DNA of 64,000 nt from Hyphochytrium catenoides (GCA_900088475.1 FLMG01003035.1:3951-67950), one strand, 5' to 3'; positions 12,903 through 24,753 are shown, counted from the first letter of the stretch. Notes: a model not told the origin generated them from the sequence alone. A program made the numbers and translations.

Positions 12903-13835
12903 CTATTGCTTGCCACTCTTCTTCTTCTTCTTCTTCCGCTTGGCAGTGATCGTGGCAGGCGGACTGCCACTTGTCTCTTGGCTCTCTCCTTCTTCTCCTT
13001 TTTCCTCCTCCTCATCACTCTTTGTATCCCCCTCTTTACTAGGAGAGGAAGGCAGAGCGTCCCTGTCTTCTCCTTCCTCGTCGCCCATCGCGGCATCGCT
13101 GCCTAGAACGTCGGTCTTCAATCAAAGAAGTAGTTAGATAAAGAGCAGAATAGGTATTGATCGAGATAAACGATCGTCTTGCACCATTACCTCTGAGCTA
13201 GAAAGGCTTTTTTTCTTCTTTTTCTTCTTCTTCTTCTTCTGCGGGCTAGGACTAGAATCTCCTCCTTCTACAGCTGCCTCTTCTTCTCCTCCTTCAGGCT
13301 CCGTGGCTTCGGCGCTGTCGGTTGGCGGTGAGAGGTCGCCCTCTTCTCTATCGTCCTGCTCGGATCCTTCTACATCATCTTGGTCATCTTCAGAGACCTG
13401 GTCCTAAGGCCCATAGATTTAGGAGGCTTCGAGGGCAAGAAAGTTGTCCAGTGAGACTCTTGAATCCTTACCTCAGAGGACGAGATGCTGTTCTTCTTCT
13501 TCTTCTTTTTCTTCTTCTTTGCTTTCTTGGGTCCAGTATCCTCCTCTACCGGCCAGGCGACGTCATCCAAGAAACCTAAGCTCTTAGCATAATCCGATCT
13601 TACATGAGGAGAGCCGAAAGAGAACGGAAAGGCGGCCAGAAAAGAGAAGGGGAGACGAAGAGACGAGAAGGGAGAGAGAATAGTAGAGAGATAATAATGT
13701 CAGAAGAAGAACGATTAAAATGTGTCTCCCTCTTAGCTTCTCTCCTCTCTTTCAAAGGGTCCCGCATAACTGTACCCCCATACCCTGCAATATCACTCCT
13801 CCTTACTTGAACACATCAGTAAATCTCTCTCTGTC

Positions 13836-13894
<59 letters not shown>

Positions 13895-14071
13895 AAGCGA
13901 ACCATTTAAAAAAAATAAGCCACCTGCGTACCTACCCTACACTGACTCGTGATGGTGACGATCTTTCTCTATTCCTCCTCAGCGTCCCCTATGCCCTACT
14001 TACCCTAACTCTATCCCTTCAACCTCCGCAGGGTCACTGCTGACCGGGATGAACTGTCCCATGGCATCCAT
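12903..14071 (-). CDS. Lys-rich tail exons of the SAPS gene, or a separate 206-residue gene
   Basis: Four phase-consistent exons: 14071-14004, 13598-13472, 13403-13191, 13115-12903. Read alone from the ATG at 14071 they give 206 residues. If spliced to the SAPS exons, the acceptor would be at about 14059 (before FIPVSSDPAEVEG). The protein is acidic and contains three lysine runs, each at the end of an exon. The first two are followed by SSSE at the exon boundary, and the last ends KKKSGKQ. The segment GSDYAKSLGFLDDVAWP resembles the post-SAPS region of PP6R proteins, which favours the joined model. The lysine runs could be nuclear or nucleolar targeting signals. The 3' end is 241 bases from the convergent CFAP57 stop. 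Confidence 0.55.
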
Positions 14072-17000
14072 TCGTACAGAGGGTCTAGGTGTCATGAGCA
14101 GTCATGAGGCAAACAACCACACAACATTCTAGAGACAGAAAGCGAGAAAGTCGGCAAAGAGGCCTTCAGCAGGACGAAAGAAGTGCAGCAAACGATATAC
14201 ATCAAAGAGCGTAGAAGTCAACCGTGGAAGTCAAGCCTTACTTTGGGACTGTCAGCCCAAAACCTTTCTCTTCTGCGCCTAACGTAGCTGCCTATGTAGC
14301 GATGGTCAAACGTGAGAGAGGGTGCAGGATACCTCCATCTGTACTCGAACTCCCTCCTTTTCCTACTCCAGTCCTTCTGCTAAGTGATCAATTCTCGTTC
14401 TTTCTCCAATGTATGCCCCTTTTGCCTACCTTTAGCTCAGGCTCAAACTTCCGCCAGCCCTCGTGGCTTTTTAGAAAACGAGGAAGGTAGGCCGAGGGAG
14501 GTAAAGATGAAGCTTGCAAGCGGATGGCGTTGGCATACTTTACCACCACTCCTCTTGTGCTCGAACTCTTTTTGAAGTTCTCTATCAGAAGCGTCAGCAG
14601 CTTCTGGCGCTTGAAAATTGCCTCCAGGGTTGGCTCATGGTCCGCACTATTCAAATCAGAACAAGAAAGCGGTTAGACCCAGAACAGCACGAAAGTTGAA
14701 GCAGCATGCTATATACGGAGAAAAGCAGCCATTTTCTTTGACTTCTTACTGCAGGGGACGTGTCACGGACAACATAAACTTTGAAGGAGCTGAGGTTGAG
14801 GGGAAAAAGGAGCTTGTAAGGTAGTGAATCGACACAGTTCCATGCCCTCTTGTACGTCAAGATATTGATTATAAGCGAGACAGAAGAGACACTGTTGCCT
14901 TCACGCACCGAAGCACGATGAAGAGAAGCTTGTAGAAGAGGACTTGGTATAGGTTGTTGTTCTCATATTCAAACACCCAGTGCATGAGAATCTTCCAAAC
15001 TTCGGGGGGAATCTTCACAAGGGACCGCTTCCTAGAAGCAATGAAGAGTTCGCACAATTGAATGCCATGGACAAGGAGTTAGAGGAAAAGCGGACGGGGC
15101 AGACAGAGACAAAATGCAGAGAGAGCGTCCGGTGAGTAGCATAAGACAAGCTACGTCGTGAATCAACACTTGCCAAGAAGGACGAGAGATTTATCATCGT
15201 CGCAAATAACGAGGAAGAGTGATCCTTTGATAAGTAGCACTTTTGAACTGACTTTTCATACTCCACTAGCTGGACCAAGATGTCCACCACACTGAGCCGA
15301 AACTCAGAGAAAGGCACGACGACGGTGTAAGAGGTATGCCGGACACTGCAAGGGAGGGGCAGAGAATCGTCTCCCGACTGAGACGCCGACGCCTGAAGCT
15401 CTCTCTGTTGCTGATATTGGCCAACCAGCACTTGACAAAGAGACGGAAGAGTGTGATTCGCTTTAGGAAATATTATGTTCTTCAACGAAGAGAGTTGGTT
15501 GGTCACCCGGACCAGTTGTGGCAGTTTGAACTGCTGTCCGAGCAAGGGCCGCGACAGCTGTTCTTCTGCTGTCCGCTGGAGGATGGACAGGTAGGCCCGG
15601 GCTGCACCCTTTCGCTTCTCATAGTCAGCATGTCTGTCATTCATGACGCTGACAAGGTCCTCGTAGATCTCTAGGCAATGTCCTACAGGCTAGAACAAGG
15701 TGTTAAGACTCTATGAAAAGGAAAGGAAGGAGTGTCATCGGGCGAGAAGGGACGAACATGACAATAACGTGCTTTACGGAGCTGAGCATAAGACACCAAA
15801 AGAAGAAGGAATGACGTGACTGAAGGCTGTGAGTGGATAGCAAAGATATATCCAGCCCAGACAACTTGATGGGCGAATTTCAGACGATATACTGAGTATG
15901 TGATTAGCAGAGCTTATGGGTCACCCTACCTGCAAAAGTATCTCGCCATTGTCGTCTAGGGCTAGTCGGTAGAGTAAAGTCATGAATATCTCGGCACAGG
16001 CCACCGAGTGGGAAGGGGAGTAGCTCGAACCCGTCGCATGCTGAATCAGCACTAATAGTACCTTCCACTCCGCCATAGCCCTAATTGTGAGGGGAAGCAT
16101 AACCACCGACGACCCATATGTTAACCGAGAACGGGAAGCGTGCACGTGGCCGATGAGCACAAGCAAAGGCTTAGGGTTAGGTGTGGGCACAAGAAAGACG
16201 TAGCCGATCGGACGGAAGCCATTCCACTTGGAGATGGTGAAGAGCCGGGGGAGAGTGAAAGAAAGGGAATAAACCTCGCTGCGAGCCACTACTCGTCCCT
16301 CCGCGTACCTGTAGAACTTCCATTTTGCTTGTGGGGAGAGATGATAAGACTTGGAGTCAGCGTCCGGGGGCCGGCAAATGAGGTTACAGAAGAGATCTGC
16401 GACTGCGCCATCCTGCACGTGCTCCAACATGGAACACATATAGCTGAAGAAACAGGGATGGGTTAGAGGCACGAAGTTTTAAACGGCCCATCAACGGCAC
16501 GAGCTATTTCTTACCTTCTGGCTGTCGAACTTGAATGATTGATCACATAGAACACCTGCAGTCCGTAACGGAAGAGGGAGAAAGGAAGAAAGGTAAGAAG
16601 ATTACGTTGCAATTGGTAGCAAAAAGGACGACCGGCTGTGACTCAAAGATGTTCTAGTTGAGGGGAAAGGTAAAAAACTAAGGCTGGAACACGGAAAGCC
16701 AAGGAGAGGCTAGAGAGGATGGAGAAGTAGCAAAGAAGCTAGGATGGAGAAGTAGCAAAGAAGCTATAACAGAACCTGATCCGGATACAGTCGATATAAC
16801 CTATCCAGCACACGACAAGCATGCTGCAGATTGCCCTGAGACGTTGGTTCAAACACCTAGAGGAGAAGAGGATCTTCCACCATTAGACCCAACCTTATCC
16901 ATATACTAAGGTGGCCAAACAGGTTGACGTTTGAGTAGACGGGCAGGGAGTGGACCTTGAGAGAGAGAAGAGGAGAGGGGAAGTTATGGCAGAAAAAAAG

Positions 17001-18199
17001 CGACGAAGAGGTAGGTCTGTCAGTCAGAAGTCACCTTGAAGAGCGCCGTAGTCATATTGGGGGCCATATCCTTCAGGAATGTTAGTAAGGAATCCGTGGG
17101 ACTGTCAGCAGTGAGAAGCATCGTGGCCTTGTAGCTCCGCACCAACTCCTCTGTCACCTCCTCGTCCCGGGTAGCATATCTGATTATCGGGATTCCATCC
17201 TCATCATACTCCGCGGGTTCACTGCTATTAGAGTCTGGGACCTGTAAATCCGGCAGAGCAATTAATAAAAGCAGTATTGAAGAGGAAGCTCAGGCTAAAG
17301 ACGAGAGGAAAGATTTTGCGAGCATCAACAACTGCTGAGGGCATACTTGGCACCAAGAGTCTCATAATGGAAGAGGGAAGACGAACGGGAAGATCTGTCT
17401 ATGGCGGAAGTCACTCTGTTCCCCACCCTGGTGATGAACTCTATTAGCAGCTCACAGACTCCATCTTGCACCAAGAAGTCTATAACAGTGGAAGTTGGCA
17501 TGGGGTTTTGCAACTCCAGCATCTGAGACAGGAGCTGTCGACTGCGCTCTTTCTTTGATAATTCCTGAGGGTGGTAGTAGGGGGTGAACAAATGATAAGG
17601 TAAACGTCGTAGGCGGAGGAGCGCTCGCTCTTAGGAAGGGATAGAGTCGCTGGGGCCATCAAAGAGTGTTTGAATTCAGGGCATCGAGCTTTTCAAACGA
17701 TAAGAAACAATGAAGCGGAAGAGGAGTTAGCTAGCTAAGGAAGAGCCCGAAGGCTATAAGAAGTGCCGCTAAATACTTTTGCCGGTGGCCGGGCCTGTCC
17801 TGTATCGCTGTCGTCATCACTATCATCCAAGATTAGATGAGCCGATACACTCTCGCTCAAAGCTTCCTCCTCCTCTTCGTTCAGCTGTGGGTCCGACGCC
17901 TAAAGATACCAGGAATGAGGCTGGCAGTTGAAGAGAATTGTTGATGTTCGTATGGCCTACCATTGATGACGGGTATGGCGGGCCTTAATCCCTACGAGCT
18001 CAATACCTTGTCTGTTCTGCACCTGCCGGTCGAGGAGGAGTAACCCAGTCCAGCTCCCAGTCCACCGCTAGCAGACCGCAAGAGCTTCTGCTGTTCACCC
18101 CGTACGGTCTCCAATGCGTCCTCCCCTTCGCATCCTCTTTCTTCTCACGTACGCCCTCTCAAGCAAGGTGTCAAAGGGCCTATTGAGGATGCGTATCAT
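12903..18199 (-). CDS. SAPS-domain PP6 regulatory subunit
   Basis: The conserved core of a SAPS protein, the regulatory subunit that binds the Sit4/PP6 catalytic subunit, is recognisable exon by exon. Phase-consistent exons: 18199-18149 (MIRILNRPFDTLLERAY), 17899-17777, 17564-17415 (VIDFLVQDGVCELLIEFI), 17241-17035, 16856-16776, 16555-16515, 16443-16309 (MLEHVQDGAVADLFCNLI), 16080-15930. Then come about 15668-15180, 15031-14909 (PPEVWKILMHWVFEYENN) and about 14650-14410 with less certain ends. These follow the order of the human PP6R1-3 repeats. The acidic second exon (DDSDDDSDTG) is a local insertion. The last SAPS exon ends EPELK before a good donor. The Lys-rich exons downstream carry DYAKSLGFLDD, which resembles the segment following the SAPS domain in PP6R proteins, so I join them by inference. 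Confidence 0.75.
13824..13890. repeat. (CT)n/(CTGT) microsatellite in an intron of the minus-strand gene
   Basis: A CT run with CTGTCT interruptions, inside the intron between 14003 and 13599 of the minus-strand gene. On the sense strand of that gene it reads GA, so it is a second exception to the sense-CT trend. Confidence 0.85.
16716..16765 (-). repeat. Two-copy 25-bp tandem duplication in a SAPS intron
   Basis: AGGATGGAGAAGTAGCAAAG plus AAGCT occurs twice head to tail with period 25, in the intron downstream of the exon ending at 16776. Confidence 0.9.
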
Positions 18200-19049
18200 G
18201 GAGCTGGAGCATTGAGCTCGCCGCTAAACCGCCGACAAAGATGACCGACAGCATCTCCTTGTCATCGTCTGTCTGCTTGGCATTCGTTCCCTTTATTATT
18301 TAGTGCGCTGCTACAGTTCACTTCGCAGCCCAACACCACTCCTAGACAGTCCTGGAGGAGCTCTGGATGCTGCCCCTCCAAGCCGGAACCGAGAATAGAA
18401 AATAAAAAGGTTCTGATTTTCGCCTTTTCGTGTCCTTTGAAACGCTGTAAGGCCTTTCGAATACAAGTACGACATGGTGCAAATTAACAACGAGCTTTCA
18501 AATTTTGGGCGCCCGAATCTGACAAATACAGTTTCAAAAGGGGTCACTCACCCATACAAAGTATAATACCTCAATTGCGACGATATCAAGCTGTTTATGA
18601 ATAAAACTTGAACCCTTCGCCCTTCTCAGCGCTAACTTAATACCAACTCGATTGTACCCCGCTCAAAAGACTGTCACACTATTAGGTCAACGGACGCCAT
18701 TAAATCTGCAACTAAAGCCTTGCTAGTCGGCACTAATAAAGTTGACGACTAAATTTGGGTAAAAGTCCTCCTAATACTTTTGGCGGGAGTTTTTAGGTTT
18801 TTGAATCCGCAGCCGTTTGGGCGCTGCAGCGGCGCTAACAAGCGGCAGAACAAAGTGGCGCCGATCCAAATCCAAGGCCAAGTCTTCAGCACGCGCACCA
18901 GCAGACGGCCTGCCATGAGACAGATTATCCCCGAGATGCGAGCAAGAGGAGGGAGATGTATGAGTTCTGAGACCATCAACACTCTGTAGGTGTAGCGGCG
19001 CAAGGTTTACACAGCTGATAGACGTCGGATTGGGCTTGAAGCGACGCCA
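18200..19049. promoter_or_regulatory. Divergent intergenic region between SAPS and Claspin genes
   Basis: About 850 bases separate the two presumed start codons, which face away from each other, so both promoters should lie here. I see no convincing TATA box or repeated motif. Short frames on both strands have no family resemblance. Confidence 0.5.
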
Positions 19050-22000
19050 ATGGCTAATAGTGTGGAAGAGAACGGCAGTAGCCTCCTTGATGACGTACAA
19101 CAGGCAGAGATGCCATCCTCTGGGCTCCCTAACTCCATGGACAGCAACGAGCACAGTGACACTGACGCTTGTCGGGGTGGCAAGGTATTCGAAGCTCCAG
19201 AAACGGTTGGGAAGATTGATGAGATGGAACGGGACTCAATGGATGAGGGCCAGGAGCTGTCAGCTGCCGGCAGCATGAGGAACGACCTCTTGTCCGAGTC
19301 TGCAGCTGGATCTGCACCGGCAGATGGAAAGATTGAGAGCGAAAGCGACCAGTTTAACCCTAAATTTGATGGGCCTCAGCTGAGCGAGGAGCTTATGACA
19401 AACAGTCCTTCTGACGCGGAACTAGCGGATAGCCATTCAGCGCCAAGAACAGCAATAGGTAACTTCCTTCCTATCACAATGTCATAGTATAAAGTAAAGG
19501 AGCTCGTGACGTACCTCTCACACAGATCATACATAGCTAACGTCTCGCTTTGCTCTATTTGATGATGCACATTTACACGCCCAGGTCCAAAGAAAAATTC
19601 AACCAAGAGGAATAGCAAAGACAGTGAAGCCAAGGGAAAGCGGGAGAAGGGAAAGACGAAGGCGGAGGATAATCGAAGAGCTCAGCTCCAGAAGGAGTTG
19701 GAGAATGTGTCAAACATGGCAAACTATAACAAACTGTTCAGCGCCGTGCTGCAGCAGGTCAATGTCTCCACTGACCAAGTCATCAGCAAAAGGGCGAAAC
19801 TTGTCAGCAACCTTAGAAGGAAGAACAACCTCTCGGGAACGACGAATCAAGATGCTGACAAAGAGGGTCAGATGGGGCGAAGGGGGATGAAGTACTTTAT
19901 CCCTCAGGCAACGAGATCTCGACTCTTAGTAGTGAAAGACGAAGCTCGTCCGTCCGGCTCAACACCCTCCGCGCTGCACGAGCTCACTGCACGCCGGATG
20001 AACAGTTGCCGCCTTACTGGTCCAAAAGATGTTGATGCGCAAGGCGCTGCTGAGAAACGAAGACTAAGAGACGCACTGCGAAAATCTGCCATAACGCAGG
20101 GTAAGCATTGCATGTCGCACCTTTCAGCTCTTTTTGTCTTTCACCTATGCTCTTCTGGCCCTTACTCTTACTTTCATCTTCTATTAGCCTTATCCCTCTG
20201 GCTAACCAATACTCTACACTGCTATCTTGATATCATTTTTCCTGTGCAGGAGCTGACGAACACGCCAAGCTATTGGGCTGCAAGAACCGCATAGAGCTGG
20301 CCAGGAAGATACAGATAGAACTAGAGGAGGAGAAAAGAAGAGAGGAGCGTGAGGAAAGAGCAGCACAGTTTCGCCGACCAATCCGTCCAGAGATGGAAGG
20401 TCAGGAAGAAGAAGAAGAGAATGAGGAAGAACCAGAGAACAGCGGAGAAGCTGAAGAAGATGACGGTGAAACGGACGCTAGGGGAGAAGACCATGAGTCC
20501 AAGGACCTAGCAGGGGTGGACAGAAAGGAGGCCACTTCTGGACATCAGAGCTCAGTTGCGTCGGAACCACTAGCTAGGGATAACCAGAAAGTGGAGGATA
20601 ATTCAATTGAGGATAAAGGAAGCCCCACCACTGCCAAAGGTGACGACGGGGCTGCTGAGACAGCTGAAGACGCTTCCACTGTAGGGCAACGAGCTCCTGA
20701 GTCAGACACACCTAAAAAGAAGGCACACCAGTACTCGAAAACAAGCGATAACAGCCAGATGACAGATGATCCCAACGACGAAGCACGGACTTCAATAGAG
20801 AGCGATAATACTAGACGCACAGAACCTGTCGCAGGCCAAGAGGGTGATGGCGATGCGGTCGAGTATATGGATGGAGCCTCTGATAGTGGTGAAGACCAAG
20901 AACAAAAGACAGGACAAAAGAGGGATAAAGCAGCAGCTTTCCGCGCGTTGCTTGAGAAAGAAAGGAAAAGGGCGCTGAAGGTTTCAAAGAAGAAAAAGGG
21001 AGCCTTGGGGGAAGTGCTGGAAGAGGAAGCAGAAGAGAGCGACGAAGACATGCCTAACAAGGAAAGTCTTTTCCAATTTGGCTTCGGTAAACTGCAACTC
21101 GACAAAGAAAACGAAGACGAAGAGAAGGAGGAGCTATCACTCCTGAAGAAGGCGGAGGAAGAGGACCTGGAAGGCATTGTGGACGATGTCTCTGATGACG
21201 AGAGAGACAGGGTCGGAAAGGAGAGCGAAGCGTTTCACTTAATTGAGCAGCAGAGAGATCGGCAGGAGATAAAGCAAGTGATGAGGAGAGTACGAGAAGG
21301 GTTTGGCAGGAGAGAAAAAGCTATCTCTCGAGGTGGAGGCGGCACTACTAGAGGAAGATTTGAACTGGACAAGCTCGTAGCAGTGGATGGTGATAAGAGA
21401 GAAGCAGCACGCCTGGGGCTGCTTGAGAGCGATGAGGANNNNNNNNNNNNNNNNNNNNNNNNNNNNNNNNNNNNNNNNNNNNNNNNNNNNNNNNNNNGCC
21501 CTTATGGAGCGGTTTCTCAGGGAGAGACATATAGCAAGGGAGCAGATGGTAAGTGCCTGCCTGAGGTCTCAATCTATGAGAGTCTTCTTCAAGCAAAGCA
21601 GCAGCTCACTTTTGACGAGGCCTCGCTTTGGCTTTCTGTCTCAAGTCTTCGTGAAGTCTGCTTAGGTCCATGTTTACACTCTATCCGCCTTCAGCTTCTT
21701 GGTCCTCGTACTGCCTCGCTCCTTCATTGTCCACCTTCTTCATATTGCCTCGCTCCTTCATTGTCCACTTTCTTCGTTTATCAGTCTGGTACAGCGCCCG
21801 GCTCTACCCTTTCTTAGTCTCTGGCGACCGAGTTTCTACGTTTTGATCGTTCGGTTTGCAGTACATTTCATCCGAAGATGAGGAGGATAGTGACGCGGAA
21901 GAGGGCGCTGATGGTGCGAATGGCGACAAAGAAAGCAGGGAAAGCGACGACGAGAAGAGGGAGCGAGAGCAAGCTAGGGCATTCTCTCTGCGCTGCAAGA

Positions 22001-22889
22001 TGAACCGAAGACTGAAGGTATGAGGTCGTGCCTCTTCAATCTCCTTACCCTTCGTTTCTAACTTGCTTGCTGGTTGGCTGTTCCTTATTGTTAGAGAATA
22101 CGATCTCAGACAGGAGACGAAGCAATAACCTCAATATTAAATGACGAAGACTCCCAGCAGGTAGAGATTTCAGCATCTATCACTCGTCATCCTTCCAAAA
22201 AGTGGCTAACTAACTAACTTCATCTGTTTTCGGTTCGCTTTGCATAGATTTTAAGTAGCATCACCGTCACGAACAAGAGGAAAGCCGTCACATCGGTGTC
22301 TGGTCCACAGCTAAGTCGCTCTGCATCGCTGCTCACCTCCCGGCCACCAATAGCGGCCTTCCGTCGGATGAGCTCTCTGGCGACCTCATCAACAAGCACA
22401 TCAACGTCCCAGTCCGGCCCCACGGCCGCCTCACGCCTCAATCAGGAGGTACAGCTTCTTCCGCTTGCGATCAAACGAATATAGGGTCGCCGTGCTCAAA
22501 ACGTGTTAAGGGGCGCTGGCGCCATCGTTCTTTTGCCTTTTCACGCCTTTATGTTGGTGCACGGCAATCGCATCTCCCGCTTGGCGGCTCTTATTGTCCA
22601 CTTTCTCTTAACGTGCACTACTCTTACTCCATCTTTCCATTTCCAGGTGGCGTCAAAGCATGTAGTCTTCACAAGTATAAAGGAGAACAAGCCACCGCAG
22701 AGTGCCAAGGCGTCTGACGAAAGCAAGGACAACAAACCGACAGTGAAGAGCTACGACTCGCTTCCATCCTTGTCCTCTTCCTCAGCACCACTTAAAAGAC
22801 AGAAGACCCTGCGTGGGAGCCGTGGTTCCCTATTCCAAGCTCTATCAGTCAACCGTTGTGTCCGTGTCCAGGGTTCTTCAGGACTGTAA
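19050..22889 (+). CDS. Claspin/Mrc1-like replication checkpoint mediator
   Basis: Exons: 19050-19458, 19585-20100, 20250-21548 (with a 59-N gap), 21862-22017, 22095-22160, 22248-22448, 22647-22889. Phases agree and give about 963 residues. The protein is highly acidic and charged. Its centre matches the MRC1-like domain: EEEAEESDEDMPNKESLFQF, then an acidic stretch, then FHLIEQQRDRQEIKQVMRR and REGFGRREK. Fungal Mrc1 has the same order of acidic block, ERxxDEKxVxKL-like helix and basic segment. The C-terminus has SKHVVFTSIKENK, like the FVFHTLSP-type segment near the Claspin C-terminus. Mrc1/Claspin travels with the replisome and activates the checkpoint kinase. Start: the first ATG of the open frame. 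No SQ/TQ cluster is obvious, so a checkpoint role rests on the domain only. Confidence 0.72.
21439..21497. other. Assembly gap (59 N) inside the Claspin-like coding exon
   Basis: The run of N interrupts exon 3. The coding frame before the gap (ending GLLESDE) and after it (MERFLRERHIAREQM) differ at the given gap length, so the true missing length is probably not 59. Confidence 0.95.
21712..21776 (+). repeat. Two-copy ~34-bp tandem duplication in a Claspin intron
   Basis: TGCCTCGCTCCTTCATTGTC followed by a near-identical CCACYTTCTTC recurs with period 34 in the intron after the exon ending at 21548. Confidence 0.85.
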
Positions 22890-23234
22890 AGCAGGGTGTC
22901 TATCGACTCAAAGGAGAGGAAGGACACACCGCCTATTGATGCGGAGGATAAGAGCGAATCCCTGGTGGGGATAGTACGATATCTTAAGCTAATGTACAGT
23001 TTTTAGTGATGTTAGAGCACCTCATGGGAAGCATCTCTGTAGTCTGTCGTCTGAAAACGTGATGCCGCGACAAGTGCAGAAGTGAGAAGCAGACGGCAAG
23101 GGGAAAGCCTGTGCTTTCTCTTCCCAAGTAGCCACAGGAATAGCTGGTCATCTCCTCCGTCTCCTAGCGCTATGGCTCTTGTCTGACAAGCCACAAGGCC
23201 ACACCTGCTACTCTATCTCCTTGCGCTTCCTCTA

Positions 23235-24753
23235 TCACTTCCGCTTTTGTGGCGATAGACCGAGCTTTTTGTATGCCTTCCCAATGGCCGGATTCTCCAT
23301 CTTGAGCTGTGGAGTCACGCGACCATATTCCTCTCGCCGCCTCCCAACCTCGACGCGAAACGGTAAAGTCCACACAATGCCTGCAGAATTTGGGTGGGTG
23401 AGAAGAACGTGAACTGACCTGAAGAGCGGACGGTAGATTGAAGCAACAGAACGAAAGGTGAACGAAAGAAAATGTGGGTCTGGAGAAGAAGTGGCAGACG
23501 CTTAAGAGAGAGGCAGAGAGAGCAAACAAGAGAGAGGAGAGAGACCTGCATAAGGTTTTGCCCATTTCGTCTTATTTCCTTGTTGATTGTACTCCTGGAA
23601 GAGATGACCTCTCTGGAGAGTCTTGCCTCGAAAGGTCAGTCTTAGCGGCCCGTCGGTCGCCAGATCCCAGAGCTTTTTGTCCCGATAGCGCTCTTCAATC
23701 AGCTCCTGAGTAGGCGAACAGGAATAAATCATTTGGCTCAAGTGGAACAGAAAGGCCAAAGGGTAGCCTTGGCGTTGCAGACGTGCTCGCCTTGAGCCTT
23801 GTACTCTTTGACTAGTCGCTTATGGTCTCTCCCTCTCTACACTTAAAGGATATCCACAGATCTATGTACCCTCTTGCCTACTATTCCATGGCCAAGGTTA
23901 GGTTGTCTCACGCCAGCCCCTCTATTTCTGTACCTGTAGAGCCTCAACAGGTATGGTCTCGGGGATCGAGAGCAAGAACGGTTCTCTGCAGACCAACGGA
24001 AAGGACCCAGGAAGCACAACAAGCCCCATCGGAGTGGAATCGAGCGGAACAGAGCAGAAACGCGAATGTAAGTGAGCAGGAGCTTCGTGTGGTAAGAAAG
24101 TTAAGGGGAGGACCGTCAAAGAGAAAGCAGCATGGAGAATAGGTGCAGTGAGCATGAATAAGAATGGTAGGAGTACCCTGGAGAAAGAAGAAGAACTAAG
24201 CAGGGAACAGGGGTCGAGAGACCGTCTCCCGAAGCGGTGGGGTTGTGGGTTGTCTCTCCTTAATCTCACCTGTTACCTTCCGGGCTTTCAATTGGCATCC
24301 CGTCCTTTACCCAGATCTTGAGAGAGCGAGAGCGAAAGAGTTTGGGAGCAAAAGGCGAAGGAGTGTTAATGGATGAAGATGAAGATACACTCGTATCTTC
24401 ACTGCCACAGAGAAGAATGGGATCGAAGACGTCACACGGTGACGTTGAGAGAGAAGCAATTACCGAGGGCAAGGACGAGTCGCCAAGGGCAGAGTTGGGA
24501 ATGCATCTAGAAGGAAGTAACGAGTCAGCCTTACCCTCACTGTCTGGTTTAGTTTAGAAAGCTTCTGTTCCGTGGCCTTAAGCTTCTCATAATCATCAGG
24601 TCGCAGCAGCCGCGCGCATGCCGAACTATTTTGAGGCGGTGTGTTCTCCTTCTTCTCTTGCGTCTCACCGCCGTCTGGAGTTGCCAAGGCTGCAGTTGAG
24701 TCTTGGACTTCCTTCCGCGGTTCTGGCGCTTGATTGGAGTTCGAGAGGTCCAT
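23235..24753 (-). CDS. Unrecognised 221-residue protein, 6 exons
   Basis: Exons: 24753-24535, 24316-24277, 23983-23934, 23818-23768, 23705-23546, 23380-23235. All phases agree. The N-terminal 50 residues are polar and look disordered. The rest is compact and conserved-looking: RPDDYEKLKATEQKLSKLNQ, IWVKDGMPIESPEE, RLVKEYKAQGEHVCNAK, ELIEERYRDKKLWDLATDG, TFRGKTLQRGHLFQEYNQ, PFRVEVGRREEYGRVTPQLK and a C-terminus NPAIGKAYKKLGLSPQKRK. There is no signal peptide or membrane segment. I do not recognise the family and infer no function. The intron after 23768 begins GC rather than GT. The gene converges on the Claspin-like gene (345 bases apart) and diverges from the PWWP/PHD gene. Confidence 0.6.

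Noticed and set aside
20545-21177. 210-codon Ser-rich frame antisense to the Claspin-like gene
   Set aside because: It is the mirror of the Glu/Asp/Lys-rich coding sequence (GAA/GAC codons read TTC/GTC on the other strand).
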